DNA from: Rhodocytophaga rosea
Lineage (GTDB): Bacteria > Bacteroidota > Bacteroidia > Cytophagales > 172606-1
NCBI RefSeq assembly: GCF_010119975.1
Contig: NZ_CP048222.1
Span: 8,036,501-8,100,500, forward strand
Direction of reading: 5' to 3'
DNA: 64,000 nt
Every line of letters begins with the position of its first letter. The first letter of the stretch is position 1. Positions 17,353 to 25,134 of this stretch are shown here, in pieces. Made by a program: the position numbers and the translations under genes. Under the pieces are notes generated by a model, which worked only from the letters and a program-made list of their open reading frames with translations, was not told the origin of the DNA and ran no database searches.

Positions 17353-18264
17353 ATGGCTAGCCATTCGGAAGAACAACAATTAAGGGCTAAGAGGGATGCT
17401 ATAGAAAGGAAAGTGGATTTAAGAAAACGTGTTTGCTTTGTTGATGGATGTGGTAAATATGCAATTAACTCACATATACTTCAGAAAAATGGAATAATTA
17501 ATTCTATTTCAGAAAACAATCATGTGTATCAATTATTAGCAGATAATTTTAAAGAGCATTATTACTGTTTTAAAAAAAAGGGTATAAATGAAGCTTATAC
17601 ATTTAAGGGCTTCTGTGGGAGTGATGATCATAACCATGATAGTGAGTTATTTAAGAATATAGAGCAAAATTCAATAAATTTAAATGATTACTATTCTCAG
17701 CTATTATTTTCCTACCGCTCATTAGTTTACAAATTAAGAGAAAGAGAGATTACCAAAGAAATTGCTTTGGAATGGTATATGAATCCAGAGCTAAGTATAC
17801 GAATGGATAGAGCAATGGGCAGAAATTGGTATACTGTTGAATCAGCAAATATAGAAATGTCAATAAAAGATGCCTTAGTAGCAAAGGAGACGGTTGAAAA
17901 TGAGATTCATCAAAATTCCACCGGTCAAGGATATTTTCAGTTTCATAAAAGAGTTATACCTCGAATTGAAATTTGTTGTTCACAGTGTTTTAATTATGAA
18001 TTAGCCAATGAAACCACAATTGCCCAAGTAATGGGTTATGAATCTTTAACAATTATTTTTTTTAATATTATTCCTTATCAGGATCAGACCGTTTTATTAA
18101 TAGGGTACCCAAAAGACAAGGCAAGTATATGTGGTAAATATTTTGATTCTATGTTAACTATGTCTGAAAAGGACTTGAAAAAAAGGATAAGCGATTTGTT
18201 ATTGCTTTTTGGAGATGATTGGCTATGCTCACCAAGAATTTATCTAAACTACTTAAGACAATAG
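17353..18264 (+). CDS. AT-rich hypothetical protein with a Cys/SH-x-I-Q-K zinc-finger-like N-terminus
   Basis: A 303-residue soluble protein. Near residue 30 it reads CFVDGCGKYAINSHILQKNG: two cysteines five apart followed by S-H-x-I/L-Q-K, then GISENNHVY-like text, and later FCGSDDHNHD. This resembles a poorly described bacterial family with an HNH/treble-clef-like start (C..C...SH.IQK). A pair of further cysteines, CCSQC, lies at about residue 206. Composition is markedly more AT-rich than the kinase upstream, and it sits beside tRNA genes, both compatible with lateral transfer. A nuclease or defence role is speculation; no partner gene is adjacent. Confidence 0.7.
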   Translation: MASHSEEQQLRAKRDAIERKVDLRKRVCFVDGCGKYAINSHILQKNGIINSISENNHVYQLLADNFKEHYYCFKKKGINEAYTFKGFCGSDDHNHDSELFKNIEQNSINLNDYYSQLLFSYRSLVYKLREREITKEIALEWYMNPELSIRMDRAMGRNWYTVESANIEMSIKDALVAKETVENEIHQNSTGQGYFQFHKRVIPRIEICCSQCFNYELANETTIAQVMGYESLTIIFFNIIPYQDQTVLLIGYPKDKASICGKYFDSMLTMSEKDLKKRISDLLLLFGDDWLCSPRIYLNYLRQ

Positions 18265-18390
18265 GAACGGTCCATTAGTAAAATAATAAGTTACCACAAA
18301 TACAATAGAAGCCATTATACAATAAAATACAACCTATTAGATTATATTAAGTAGATTGACAACTTTCCACTTTCCTTCACACATTAATAA

Positions 18391-18422
18391 AAAAGCCTTT
18401 CTAAATGAATAGAAAGGCTTTT
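18391..18422 (-). terminator. Intrinsic terminator of the tRNA unit
   Basis: A perfect 12-bp stem, aaaagcctttct at 18391-18402 with its complement at 18411-18422, and an 8-base loop. A/T tracts at both ends let it act in either direction. It lies 4 bp past the 3' end of tRNA-Leu on the minus strand. Confidence 0.8.
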
Positions 18423-18426
18423 AATG

Positions 18427-18511
18427 TACCAGGGGCGGGAATCGAACCCGCACGAGCTTTTGGCTCACAAGATTTTAAGTCTTGCGTGTCTACCTGTTCC
18501 ACCACCCCGGC
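18427..18511 (-). tRNA. tRNA-Leu (anticodon TAA)
   Basis: 85 nt. The acceptor stem GCCGGGG pairs with CCCTGGT with two G-U pairs, discriminator A. The anticodon stem caaga/tcttg encloses loop cttaaaa, giving anticodon TAA. A long variable arm (gagccaaaagctc) marks a class II leucine tRNA. T arm gcggg-ttcgatt-cccgc. No CCA is encoded. Confidence 0.95.
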
Positions 18512-18530
18512 ATAGGTTTTTGTTAACAAT

Positions 18531-18552
18531 AAAGCACCGTTTCCGGTGCTTT
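18531..18552 (-). terminator. Hairpin between the two tRNAs
   Basis: A 9-bp stem (aaagcaccg at 18531-18539 and cggtgcttt at 18544-18552) with a tight 4-base loop, followed on the minus strand by tattgtt. It may partly terminate after tRNA-Gly or serve as a processing site. Confidence 0.5.
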
Positions 18553-18558
18553 ACTTTG

Positions 18559-18631
18559 AGCGAAAGACGGGGTTCGAACCCGCGACCTCGACCTTGGCAA
18601 GGTCGCGCTCTACCAGCTGAGCTACTTTCGC
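18559..18631 (-). tRNA. tRNA-Gly (anticodon GCC)
   Basis: 73 nt. Acceptor GCGAAAG/CTTTCGC with discriminator T, D arm GCTCAGCTGGTAGAGC, anticodon stem cgacc/ggtcg around TTGCCAA (anticodon GCC), T arm gcggg-ttcgaac-cccgt. All stems pair well. Transcribed ahead of tRNA-Leu, 47 bp apart. Confidence 0.96.
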
Positions 18632-18742
18632 AAGTTCCGCCTCTATCAGCGGAATAGTGAGTGCAAATCTACTAACAGAATTTACAAATTCAATTATTTT
18701 TAGAAAAAAATTAGAGAAAACAGTAAAACGCTGAATATCAGG

Positions 18743-18916
18743 TTATGTTTTCTTCTGGCTTTTCTGCTGGGCTCCATTATTGGGATTTACATAATCCGTA
18801 CTTATTTTTTTAATATCCCCTCTGGTTGGTGTATCGGGTTGCTGTCCATGCAAACCTTCTTCTTGTTTTTTTACAACAGAAGGATTCTTGCCTGGAATTT
18901 CTTTTTTCTTGCTCAT
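18743..18916 (-). CDS. Small basic hydrophilic protein (57 aa)
   Basis: The minus strand reads ATG at 18914-18916 to TAA at 18743-18745. It begins MSKKKEIPGKNPSVVKKQEE and ends AQQKSQKKT. It is rich in Lys, Gln and Pro, has no hydrophobic segment and is probably disordered. I recall small MSKKK-type conserved proteins of this size in Cytophagales but cannot name a function. It lies just after another tiny Lys-rich gene on the same strand. Confidence 0.5.
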   Translation of the reverse strand: MSKKKEIPGKNPSVVKKQEEGLHGQQPDTPTRGDIKKISTDYVNPNNGAQQKSQKKT

Positions 18917-18960
18917 AGCTGTAAAAGTTTTATAATGAAAACTGAAATGGCTTTACACAA

Positions 18961-18996
18961 TAAAGCCCTTCTTCCAGATACGAAATAAGGGCTTTA
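18961..18996 (-). terminator. Hairpin between two small basic genes
   Basis: Perfect 10-bp arms taaagccctt (18961-18970) and aagggcttta (18987-18996) with a 16-base loop. It follows the stop of the 33-residue gene on the minus strand. There is no long T run after it, so it may be an mRNA end-protecting stem more than a strong terminator. Confidence 0.5.
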
Positions 18997-19014
18997 GAGG
19001 TTGGAAAAAGTACA

Positions 19015-19116
19015 TTACTTCTTCTTTGTAGTTGTTTTTGTGTCTTTGGTATCCTTCTTTGTGCTGTCGGATTTTTTGCCTGCATCAGTTTTGCTTGACC
19101 CTGATTGTTTTGCCAT
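19015..19116 (-). CDS. Tiny Lys/Ser/Thr-rich protein (33 aa)
   Basis: ATG at 19114-19116 to TAA at 19015-19017. The product is MAKQSGSSKTDAGKKSDSTK followed by KDTKDTKTTTKKK. A textbook Shine-Dalgarno, aaggaggt, lies 7 bases before the ATG (19124-19131), unusual for Bacteroidota and a strong sign that this mini-gene is translated. The composition resembles the disordered tails of histone H1-like proteins, so nucleic-acid binding is possible. It is followed by a 10-bp hairpin. Confidence 0.6.
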   Translation of the reverse strand: MAKQSGSSKTDAGKKSDSTKKDTKDTKTTTKKK

Positions 19117-19123
19117 GTTAAAC

Positions 19124-19131
19124 ACCTCCTT
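19124..19131 (-). promoter_or_regulatory. Strong Shine-Dalgarno of the 33-aa gene
   Basis: acctcctt on the plus strand, read as aaggaggt on the minus strand, 7 bases from the ATG. Most genes in this window have no such site, so it supports the reality of the short gene. Confidence 0.7.
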
Positions 19132-19214
19132 AATAACCTATGTAAAGGTTTAAGATTAAAAATAATGTAACAAAAGAAATAATTTTTTTAACGAAAGCAA
19201 CAAATTATTCCAAT

Positions 19215-21848
19215 TTATTTTGCTTGTAAAATCAGCTTAATTTCATTTAATTTTAGCAATGCTTCTACTGGTGAAATAGTATTAATATCAAGCTTATCCA
19301 GAATGTTTTTTACTTTCATAAAGTTTGGATCAGAAGCTTCAAAAATCTTTAATTGGTAATTGTTTTTGGGGATTTCCTTAAATACTGCATCCGGATGATT
19401 GCGTATTTTATCCTTCTCCAGATGATGCATAATTTCATTGGCTCTCGACACGATTTGTGTCGGCATTCCTGCCATCTGCGCAACATGGATACCAAAGCTG
19501 TGCTGGCTTCCTCCTTCCTGCAATTTGCGCATGAAAATGATCTTGTTTGCCGCTTCTTTTACAGATACATTGTAATTTTTTATCCTTGGAAAATCATCAG
19601 CCAGTTGATTCAACTCATGATAGTGTGTAGCAAATAAGGTTTTGGCTTTATACTTTGGATGTTGGTGCAGAAATTCCACAATGGCCCAGGCAATAGAAAT
19701 GCCGTCATAGGTACTGGTTCCCCTTCCAATCTCATCCATCAGCACCAGGCTCCGTTCGCTGAGGTTGTTGAGAATGCTGGCGGTTTCGGTCATTTCTACC
19801 ATAAATGTAGACTCTCCCTTTGATAAGTTATCAGAAGCACCTACTCTGGTAAAAACTTTATCAACCAGCCCGATCCAGGCGGAAGAGGCCGGAACAAAAC
19901 TTCCCATTTGTGCCATCAATACAATCAAGGCAGTTTGCCTGAGCAAGGCAGATTTACCAGCCATATTCGGACCGGTAATCACCATGATTTGCTGGGTTTC
20001 ATCGTCGAGATAGATGTCGTTGGGAATGAAATTTTCGCCCAGAGGCAACTGCTTTTCTATCACCGGATGCCGGCCATCTTTGATCGAAATCACCCTGGAA
20101 TCTGAAATCTCCGGCCTTACATATTTATTTTTGATGGCAACGCTGGCAAACGATCCCAGGCAATCAATTTTTGCCAGTACCTGGGCGTTTTTCTGGATCT
20201 GGGTAACATATTCTGCTGCAGCCAGTACCAGTGCATTAAACATTTGCTGCTCAATGGTAAAAATGCGATCTTCGGCATGTAGGATTTTTTCCTCATACTC
20301 TTTTAATTCTTCTGTTACATAACGTTCCGCATTTACCAGGGTTTGTTTACGTATCCAGCTGGCTGGCACTTTGTCTTTGTGGGCATGGGTAACTTCCAGG
20401 TAGTAGCCAAACACTTTATTGTACGCCACTTTTAACGAACTTATGCCGGTATTTTGAATTTCACGCTGCTGTAGCTGAAGCAAATAATCTTTTCCAGAGT
20501 AAGCGATAGCCCGGAGTTCGTCCAGTTCTTTGTTAATACCTTCTTTAATCAACCGTCCCTGATTGGTTACAATGGGTGGTTCTTCAAATAGTTCTGTTTC
20601 GAGTTTATCGAACAGAAACTGGCAGGGATTTAACTGGTCAGCCAGCTTTTTGAGCTGGGGCAGGGCAGAGCCCGCTAATATTTCTTTCACCGGATTGGTA
20701 TGATGCAGGGATTTTTTCAGTTGCAGCAGTTCCCTGGGATTGATCCTTCGGACAGCTACTTTGGAAATTAACCGTTCTAAATCACCCACTTGTTTGAGGT
20801 GTTGCTGCAACTGCTCTATGAACTGATTTTCTTTAGTAAGGAAGGAAACTACATCGAGCCTTTCTTCAATAATTGCTTTTTCCCGCAAGGGCAGAACCAG
20901 CCATTTTTTCATCAACCGGCTGCCCATCGGAGTAACCGAGTGGTCGAGAATATCAATCAGAGGTACACCAGATTCCTGCTGCGGATATATTAACTCCAGA
21001 TTCCGGATGGTGAACTTATCGAGCCATACATAGCGGTCTTCTTCCAGCCTGGAAATAGTAGCAATATGCTTTACATCCTTGTGTTCCGTTTCTGACAAAT
21101 AATGCAGAATACATCCGGCTGCAATAATACCTTCCGGCAAACTTTCAATGCCAAATCCTTTCAGAGAATTGGTCTGGAAATGCTGGATGAGTTTATCGTA
21201 GGCAAACTGGTGCTGGAAAATCCATTCTTCCAGGTGAAACATGGCATATTTATCTGCCACTAATCCGGTAATCTTATTACGTTGATTTTTGCAATACAAT
21301 ACTTCAGCAGGCTGAAAACTTTGCAGGAGTTTGTCAACATACATCGTGTTGCCCTGCGAAGCAAAGAATTCCCCGGTAGATACATCCAGAAAAGCAATCC
21401 CCACACTTTCGCCGGAAATATGGATGGCTGACAGGTAATTATTCCGTTTTACATCCAGAACATTATCACTGAAAGCAATACCTGGCGTTACTAGTTCTGT
21501 AACGCCTCTTTTTACAATTCCCTGGGCAAATTTAGGATCTTCCAGCTGGTCGCAGATGGCTACCCTTTGTCCGGCCCGTACCAGTTTGGGCAGATAAGCA
21601 TCCAGGGAATGATGGGGAAAGCCGGCTAATGGAATTTCGGAAGCTGTGCCATTTGCCCGTTTGGTAAGCACAATATCCAGAATACGGCTTGCTTTTACGG
21701 CATCTTCCCCAAACGTTTCGTAGAAATCTCCTACCCTGAAAAGCAACATGGCACCTGGGTATTTTGCCTTGATGATGTTGTATTGCTTCATCAGCGGTGT
21801 TTCAGAACGGGAGGGGGTGGTTTCTTTATTTTGTGTACTTTTGATCAA
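19215..21848 (-). CDS. mutS: DNA mismatch repair protein MutS
   Basis: Recognises mismatches and small loops and recruits MutL. At 877 residues it is full length. The N-terminal mismatch-binding GDFYETFGEDA carries the Phe-x-Glu wedge. The C-terminal ATPase has Walker A TGPNMAGKS, Walker B LVLMDEIGRGTST and the ATHYHEL switch. The extreme C-terminus has a short SPVEALLKLNEIK motif found in many MutS proteins. It is divergent from the trmH-family gene at 21953, with about 100 bp between their starts. Confidence 0.98.
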   Translation of the reverse strand: MIKSTQNKETTPSRSETPLMKQYNIIKAKYPGAMLLFRVGDFYETFGEDAVKASRILDIVLTKRANGTASEIPLAGFPHHSLDAYLPKLVRAGQRVAICDQLEDPKFAQGIVKRGVTELVTPGIAFSDNVLDVKRNNYLSAIHISGESVGIAFLDVSTGEFFASQGNTMYVDKLLQSFQPAEVLYCKNQRNKITGLVADKYAMFHLEEWIFQHQFAYDKLIQHFQTNSLKGFGIESLPEGIIAAGCILHYLSETEHKDVKHIATISRLEEDRYVWLDKFTIRNLELIYPQQESGVPLIDILDHSVTPMGSRLMKKWLVLPLREKAIIEERLDVVSFLTKENQFIEQLQQHLKQVGDLERLISKVAVRRINPRELLQLKKSLHHTNPVKEILAGSALPQLKKLADQLNPCQFLFDKLETELFEEPPIVTNQGRLIKEGINKELDELRAIAYSGKDYLLQLQQREIQNTGISSLKVAYNKVFGYYLEVTHAHKDKVPASWIRKQTLVNAERYVTEELKEYEEKILHAEDRIFTIEQQMFNALVLAAAEYVTQIQKNAQVLAKIDCLGSFASVAIKNKYVRPEISDSRVISIKDGRHPVIEKQLPLGENFIPNDIYLDDETQQIMVITGPNMAGKSALLRQTALIVLMAQMGSFVPASSAWIGLVDKVFTRVGASDNLSKGESTFMVEMTETASILNNLSERSLVLMDEIGRGTSTYDGISIAWAIVEFLHQHPKYKAKTLFATHYHELNQLADDFPRIKNYNVSVKEAANKIIFMRKLQEGGSQHSFGIHVAQMAGMPTQIVSRANEIMHHLEKDKIRNHPDAVFKEIPKNNYQLKIFEASDPNFMKVKNILDKLDINTISPVEALLKLNEIKLILQAK

Positions 21849-21952
21849 TTTTTTATCAGGTAAAGTGATTTGTAATCCAAGTTCAATTCATCATCCGGGC
21901 GGAAACCTGCAAAAGTTTTCGGTAGGAAAAATGCAACTAACCCCCTTTGTTT

Positions 21953-22489
21953 ATGCGTAAATTACAGAATGATGAACTCCACAGGGCAACGGTGGATGAA
22001 TTCAAAGTTAAGAAAAAAAATCCGTATGTACTTTTATTAGATAACGTCCGGAGCCTGCATAATGTAGGCTCTGCTTTCCGGACAGCTGATGCTTTTCTGG
22101 CTGAAAAAATGTATCTCTGTGGCATTACCGGAACCCCTCCCAACCGGGAGATTGCCAAAACGGCACTTGGTGCAACTGAATCTGTAGAATGGGAATATGA
22201 GAAAGAAGCAAGTGAGGTGATAGCAAAATTAAAGCAGCAGGGTTATATTTTAGTTGCGGTAGAGCAGGTGGAGAATAGTACCCAGTTATTTGATTTTGAG
22301 ATCGACGCTGAGCAAAAATATTGTTTTATTTTTGGAAATGAAATATTCGGCGTTCAGCAGGAACTGGTCGCTAAAGCTGATGTATGTCTGGAAATCCCCC
22401 AGTTTGGCACCAAACATTCGCTGAACATTGCAGTAAGTATAGGCGTAATTGTATGGGACTATCTGTCGAAATTGCAAAAGCTTACATAA
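21953..22489 (+). CDS. TrmH/SpoU-family RNA 2'-O-methyltransferase
   Basis: 179 residues from the ATG at 21953 (a TTG two codons earlier is less likely). The three SPOUT motifs are present: LDNVRSLHNVGSAFRTADAF (motif 1), CFIFGNEIFGVQ (motif 2) and LEIPQFGTKHSLNIAVSIG (motif 3), which form the knotted SAM-binding site. It lacks the extra substrate-binding domain of longer members, so it probably methylates a tRNA ribose, but the target position cannot be assigned. Confidence 0.93.
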   Translation: MRKLQNDELHRATVDEFKVKKKNPYVLLLDNVRSLHNVGSAFRTADAFLAEKMYLCGITGTPPNREIAKTALGATESVEWEYEKEASEVIAKLKQQGYILVAVEQVENSTQLFDFEIDAEQKYCFIFGNEIFGVQQELVAKADVCLEIPQFGTKHSLNIAVSIGVIVWDYLSKLQKLT

Positions 22490-22569
22490 CAATTTATTAA
22501 CATTGACTTACTATTTTTTAATACTATATTCACCCCAAAATTTGCTGCATCATTCACTGCAATAAACCC

Positions 22570-22950
22570 ATGAAAACTAAAAAATCTGCCAGAAAAGAAC
22601 TCAGTGCTAAAATATTGGAAAAAATCCAGGAAGCATTAGGAGAAGTTAATGAAAAGGCTGTTGTAAAAATCAAGCGGTCTGCTGAAAATACTGCCAAGAA
22701 ACTGGCCAAAAAATTTACAGCTACCGTTGATAGAATCATTAAAAAAGATGAAGCTGCTGCTAAAAAAGCAGGAAAAGTATCAAAAAAGGGCGGCAAAAAA
22801 GATAAAAAGGCAGCCAAAAGAAAAACCCTCAAAGCAGGTAAGGTAGCAGCTAAAAAAGTACCCGCTGCTACTAAAACAACTGGTGTAAAAAAGACTAAAA
22901 CCACACCGGCTGCCAGCAATGGTGTAGCAGAAAGCAACAAAGAAGCTTAA
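22570..22950 (+). CDS. Histone H1-like, Lys/Ala-rich nucleoid protein
   Basis: 126 residues with a helical N-terminal half (ELSAKILEKIQEALGEVNEK) and a tail dominated by Lys, Ala, Thr and Pro (KAGKVAAKKVPAATKTTG). This is the layout of bacterial histone H1-like proteins such as chlamydial Hc1, whose tails bind DNA without sequence specificity. A role in chromosome compaction is inferred from composition. Other Lys-rich low-complexity proteins in the window are at 18743, 19015 and 31124. A strong hairpin terminator follows. Confidence 0.75.
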   Translation: MKTKKSARKELSAKILEKIQEALGEVNEKAVVKIKRSAENTAKKLAKKFTATVDRIIKKDEAAAKKAGKVSKKGGKKDKKAAKRKTLKAGKVAAKKVPAATKTTGVKKTKTTPAASNGVAESNKEA

Positions 22951-22987
22951 AACTTCTGCTAGTTCAATTGTTATGTATCGTTGAGCC

Positions 22988-23023
22988 ATCCATAAAGTCG
23001 GAACCTATCCAGACTTTATGGAT
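22988..23023. terminator. Bidirectional intrinsic terminator
   Basis: Perfect 12-bp stem (atccataaagtc at 22988-22999, complement at 23012-23023), 12-base loop, followed by tttctattta. It sits between the convergent H1-like and LytS-type genes. Confidence 0.8.
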
Positions 23024-23026
23024 TTT

Positions 23027-24070
23027 CTATTTATTGCTATACACTTTCTGATGGCTGATGGTAAGCAAAGGTAGTTTCACTATAAAAGAGGCATCGGTAC
23101 AAAATACCTCTACATTCTGTGAACTAAGAAGTTTATATCGGTTCATAATATTTGCCAGTCCGGTTTGCGTAGAATCAGGGTCGGGAGTGAGTTTTTTCTG
23201 AAGATTATTTTCTACTACTATCCATGCTCCCATCTGGCTGTAAATGGAAATATACAAAGGTTTGCCGGCAGAAATAATATTGTGTTTTACTGCGTTTTCT
23301 ATCAACATCTGAATAGTAAGGGGTGCTACATACTGCCCAAATTCTTGCGTGCCGATGGTGGTTTTTACCATTAGATTATCTCCGAACCTTGCTTTTAATA
23401 GGAAAATATAGGCATCTGCAATTTTCATTTCTTCTGCCAGTGGTACAAGTTCGCTGTCTTTGGTTTGAAGAATGTAACGGTACAAAGTGGAAAGATGCTG
23501 GGTAAACGCTACAGCCAGTTGCGGATTTTCGGGGATAATGGTAATTAATGTATTCAGACTGTTAAATAAAAAATGCGGATTTACCTGGTTTTTGAGGGTC
23601 TCGTATTGTGATTGAATATTCTCCCGTTTTAGTTTCTCTGCTTCCAGAATAGAACTCTTCCAGCGGTGAAAGAAATATGAGGCTTCGGAAACGGTAGTAA
23701 CCGCAAAAGTAATCATCACGCTGGGGCGAAAACTGTATATAAACTCTCCCCATTCAAATATCTGCCCTGTCAACCAGTTCACAATAAGCGTGAGCAGGCC
23801 AACCGTACTAATTGTAAAGAGCAAGCTGTTTATGATCTGGTATAAAATCCGTTGAGAAGTCTGATGATAGGCCGGAAAACGCTTTTTCAACTGGTGCACA
23901 ATCCACTGATTTCCTTCCCATAAAATTACTGTGTAAACCGTAGAAACTAACCCATAGATGAAGTACTTTCTGGAACCAAATACGGCATTCATGCCAAATA
24001 AATGGATGGTTGCAAACCCAATTATTGGATAGAGCATATACCGGATATAAGTTGAAGTTCTGATAGGCAT
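23027..24070 (-). CDS. LytS/YehU-type membrane sensor histidine kinase
   Basis: 347 residues. The first half holds four hydrophobic segments (for example HLFGMNAVFGSRKYFIYGLV and LLFTISTVGLLTLIVNWL). The second half is a His_kinase domain with the autophosphorylation motif NQVNPHFLFNSLNTL and a reduced ATPase with IENAVKHNI and TGLANIMNRYKLL. Such kinases normally pair with a LytTR response regulator encoded next door; none is adjacent, so this one is an orphan within the window. Confidence 0.92.
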   Translation of the reverse strand: MPIRTSTYIRYMLYPIIGFATIHLFGMNAVFGSRKYFIYGLVSTVYTVILWEGNQWIVHQLKKRFPAYHQTSQRILYQIINSLLFTISTVGLLTLIVNWLTGQIFEWGEFIYSFRPSVMITFAVTTVSEASYFFHRWKSSILEAEKLKRENIQSQYETLKNQVNPHFLFNSLNTLITIIPENPQLAVAFTQHLSTLYRYILQTKDSELVPLAEEMKIADAYIFLLKARFGDNLMVKTTIGTQEFGQYVAPLTIQMLIENAVKHNIISAGKPLYISIYSQMGAWIVVENNLQKKLTPDPDSTQTGLANIMNRYKLLSSQNVEVFCTDASFIVKLPLLTISHQKVYSNK

Positions 24071-24180
24071 AGAAAATATTCGGCAGAAAGGTAATAATTT
24101 TGTGTCAGCCGTATTGCGTAGCGGAATGATAGAGAGAGATAGTGCATTCCCATGAACTACAATTAGAATGACAGCTATAC

Positions 24181-24882
24181 TTATACATTCATTGTTTCCG
24201 GCGAAATTTCTGATTTATGGCTTCCATGGTTATTCATTTTCTTTTTATAATATCTTTCCCAGAAAAACAAAAGCGGCACTCCTGCAAGCGTTGGCCAGAG
24301 CCAGCGGAGTGTATCTGGCAAAAAGTAGAAATTAACTGCCGAAAAAGCCGAAAGTGTGGCTATATAAGAACCCACCATTCCCTGCATGTGATCGAACCAC
24401 CACTGCATTGTATCGGTGGGCGGTGTTCTGAAAGCTTTAAAGTTTCTGAAAGAAAACCGCATCCCAATGAGTCCGAATACGATGGCAATATAGCCGAAAG
24501 CATGGCTGCCGGATGTAAAAAAAACAGCTATTCCCCAGGCAATAAATCCTCCGTAACAAAGTGCGGCGATACAGGCAATCCAGAAATCGATACGCATGCT
24601 TTTTTGAAGATCCACAGACCGGCGACGTTGAACCGAACGGTATCCATACAGCGATAGATGAAAGCTGAAAATGGCGACCAGGAACAAAAATAAATTCGGG
24701 TGGTAAAAAGTCATGGGAATAGCGGAGATCGCTACCAGCACCATTGCCCAAAAGAAAATATTACCCCAAATCTTATGATTTTTACCCCCTTTTATTGCAA
24801 TAAGTGCGAGTGGGGCTACAAAAAAAGCGGTCATTCCGGACACAATGTGCACAAGGCGCATGTAGGTATATATCATTTCCAT
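24181..24882 (-). CDS. Polytopic membrane protein (DUF2306-like)
   Basis: 233 residues with about seven hydrophobic segments. The opening MRLVHIVSGMTAFFVAPLAL and GGKNHKIWGNIFFWAM place histidines at membrane borders, as in DUF2306 and related predicted heme- or metal-linked membrane proteins. A hydrophilic C-terminal tail (YYKKKMNNHGSHKSE) faces the cytoplasm if the positive-inside rule holds. It lies upstream of the LytS-type kinase on the same strand with about 110 bp between; functional linkage is unproven. The family call is tentative. Confidence 0.65.
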   Translation of the reverse strand: MEMIYTYMRLVHIVSGMTAFFVAPLALIAIKGGKNHKIWGNIFFWAMVLVAISAIPMTFYHPNLFLFLVAIFSFHLSLYGYRSVQRRRSVDLQKSMRIDFWIACIAALCYGGFIAWGIAVFFTSGSHAFGYIAIVFGLIGMRFSFRNFKAFRTPPTDTMQWWFDHMQGMVGSYIATLSAFSAVNFYFLPDTLRWLWPTLAGVPLLFFWERYYKKKMNNHGSHKSEISPETMNV

Positions 24883-25134
24883 CGTTGCTGTTTTATGTTA
24901 TGAGTATAAGTGTGACCAAAGCTATATGTGACGCAGCGCTACTACAACCGTAGCGGGATGAGGTGTTAAAAATTGCGGATGAGACGGAAAAGAAACCTGA
25001 TAAGATAGATTATATAGGAGTATTTTTTTACTTACAGCATTAATTCTACATAAAATAATACATAGGTGAGAATAGCTTAATAGTTACTACAATATAAATA
25101 CCTATAAATGACTATACTTACTTGCTTTCCTTGA

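Noticed and set aside
18424-18657. 77-residue plus-strand frame over the tRNA genes
   Set aside because: It is the antisense of two tRNAs; phrases like GRESNPHELLAHK and RRGSNPRPRPWQ are well-known tRNA mistranslations.
22554-22940. 128-residue minus-strand hydrophobic frame opposite the H1-like gene
   Set aside because: Reverse-strand reading of Lys/Ala codons gives Phe/Leu/Ala-rich text; an artefact of composition.
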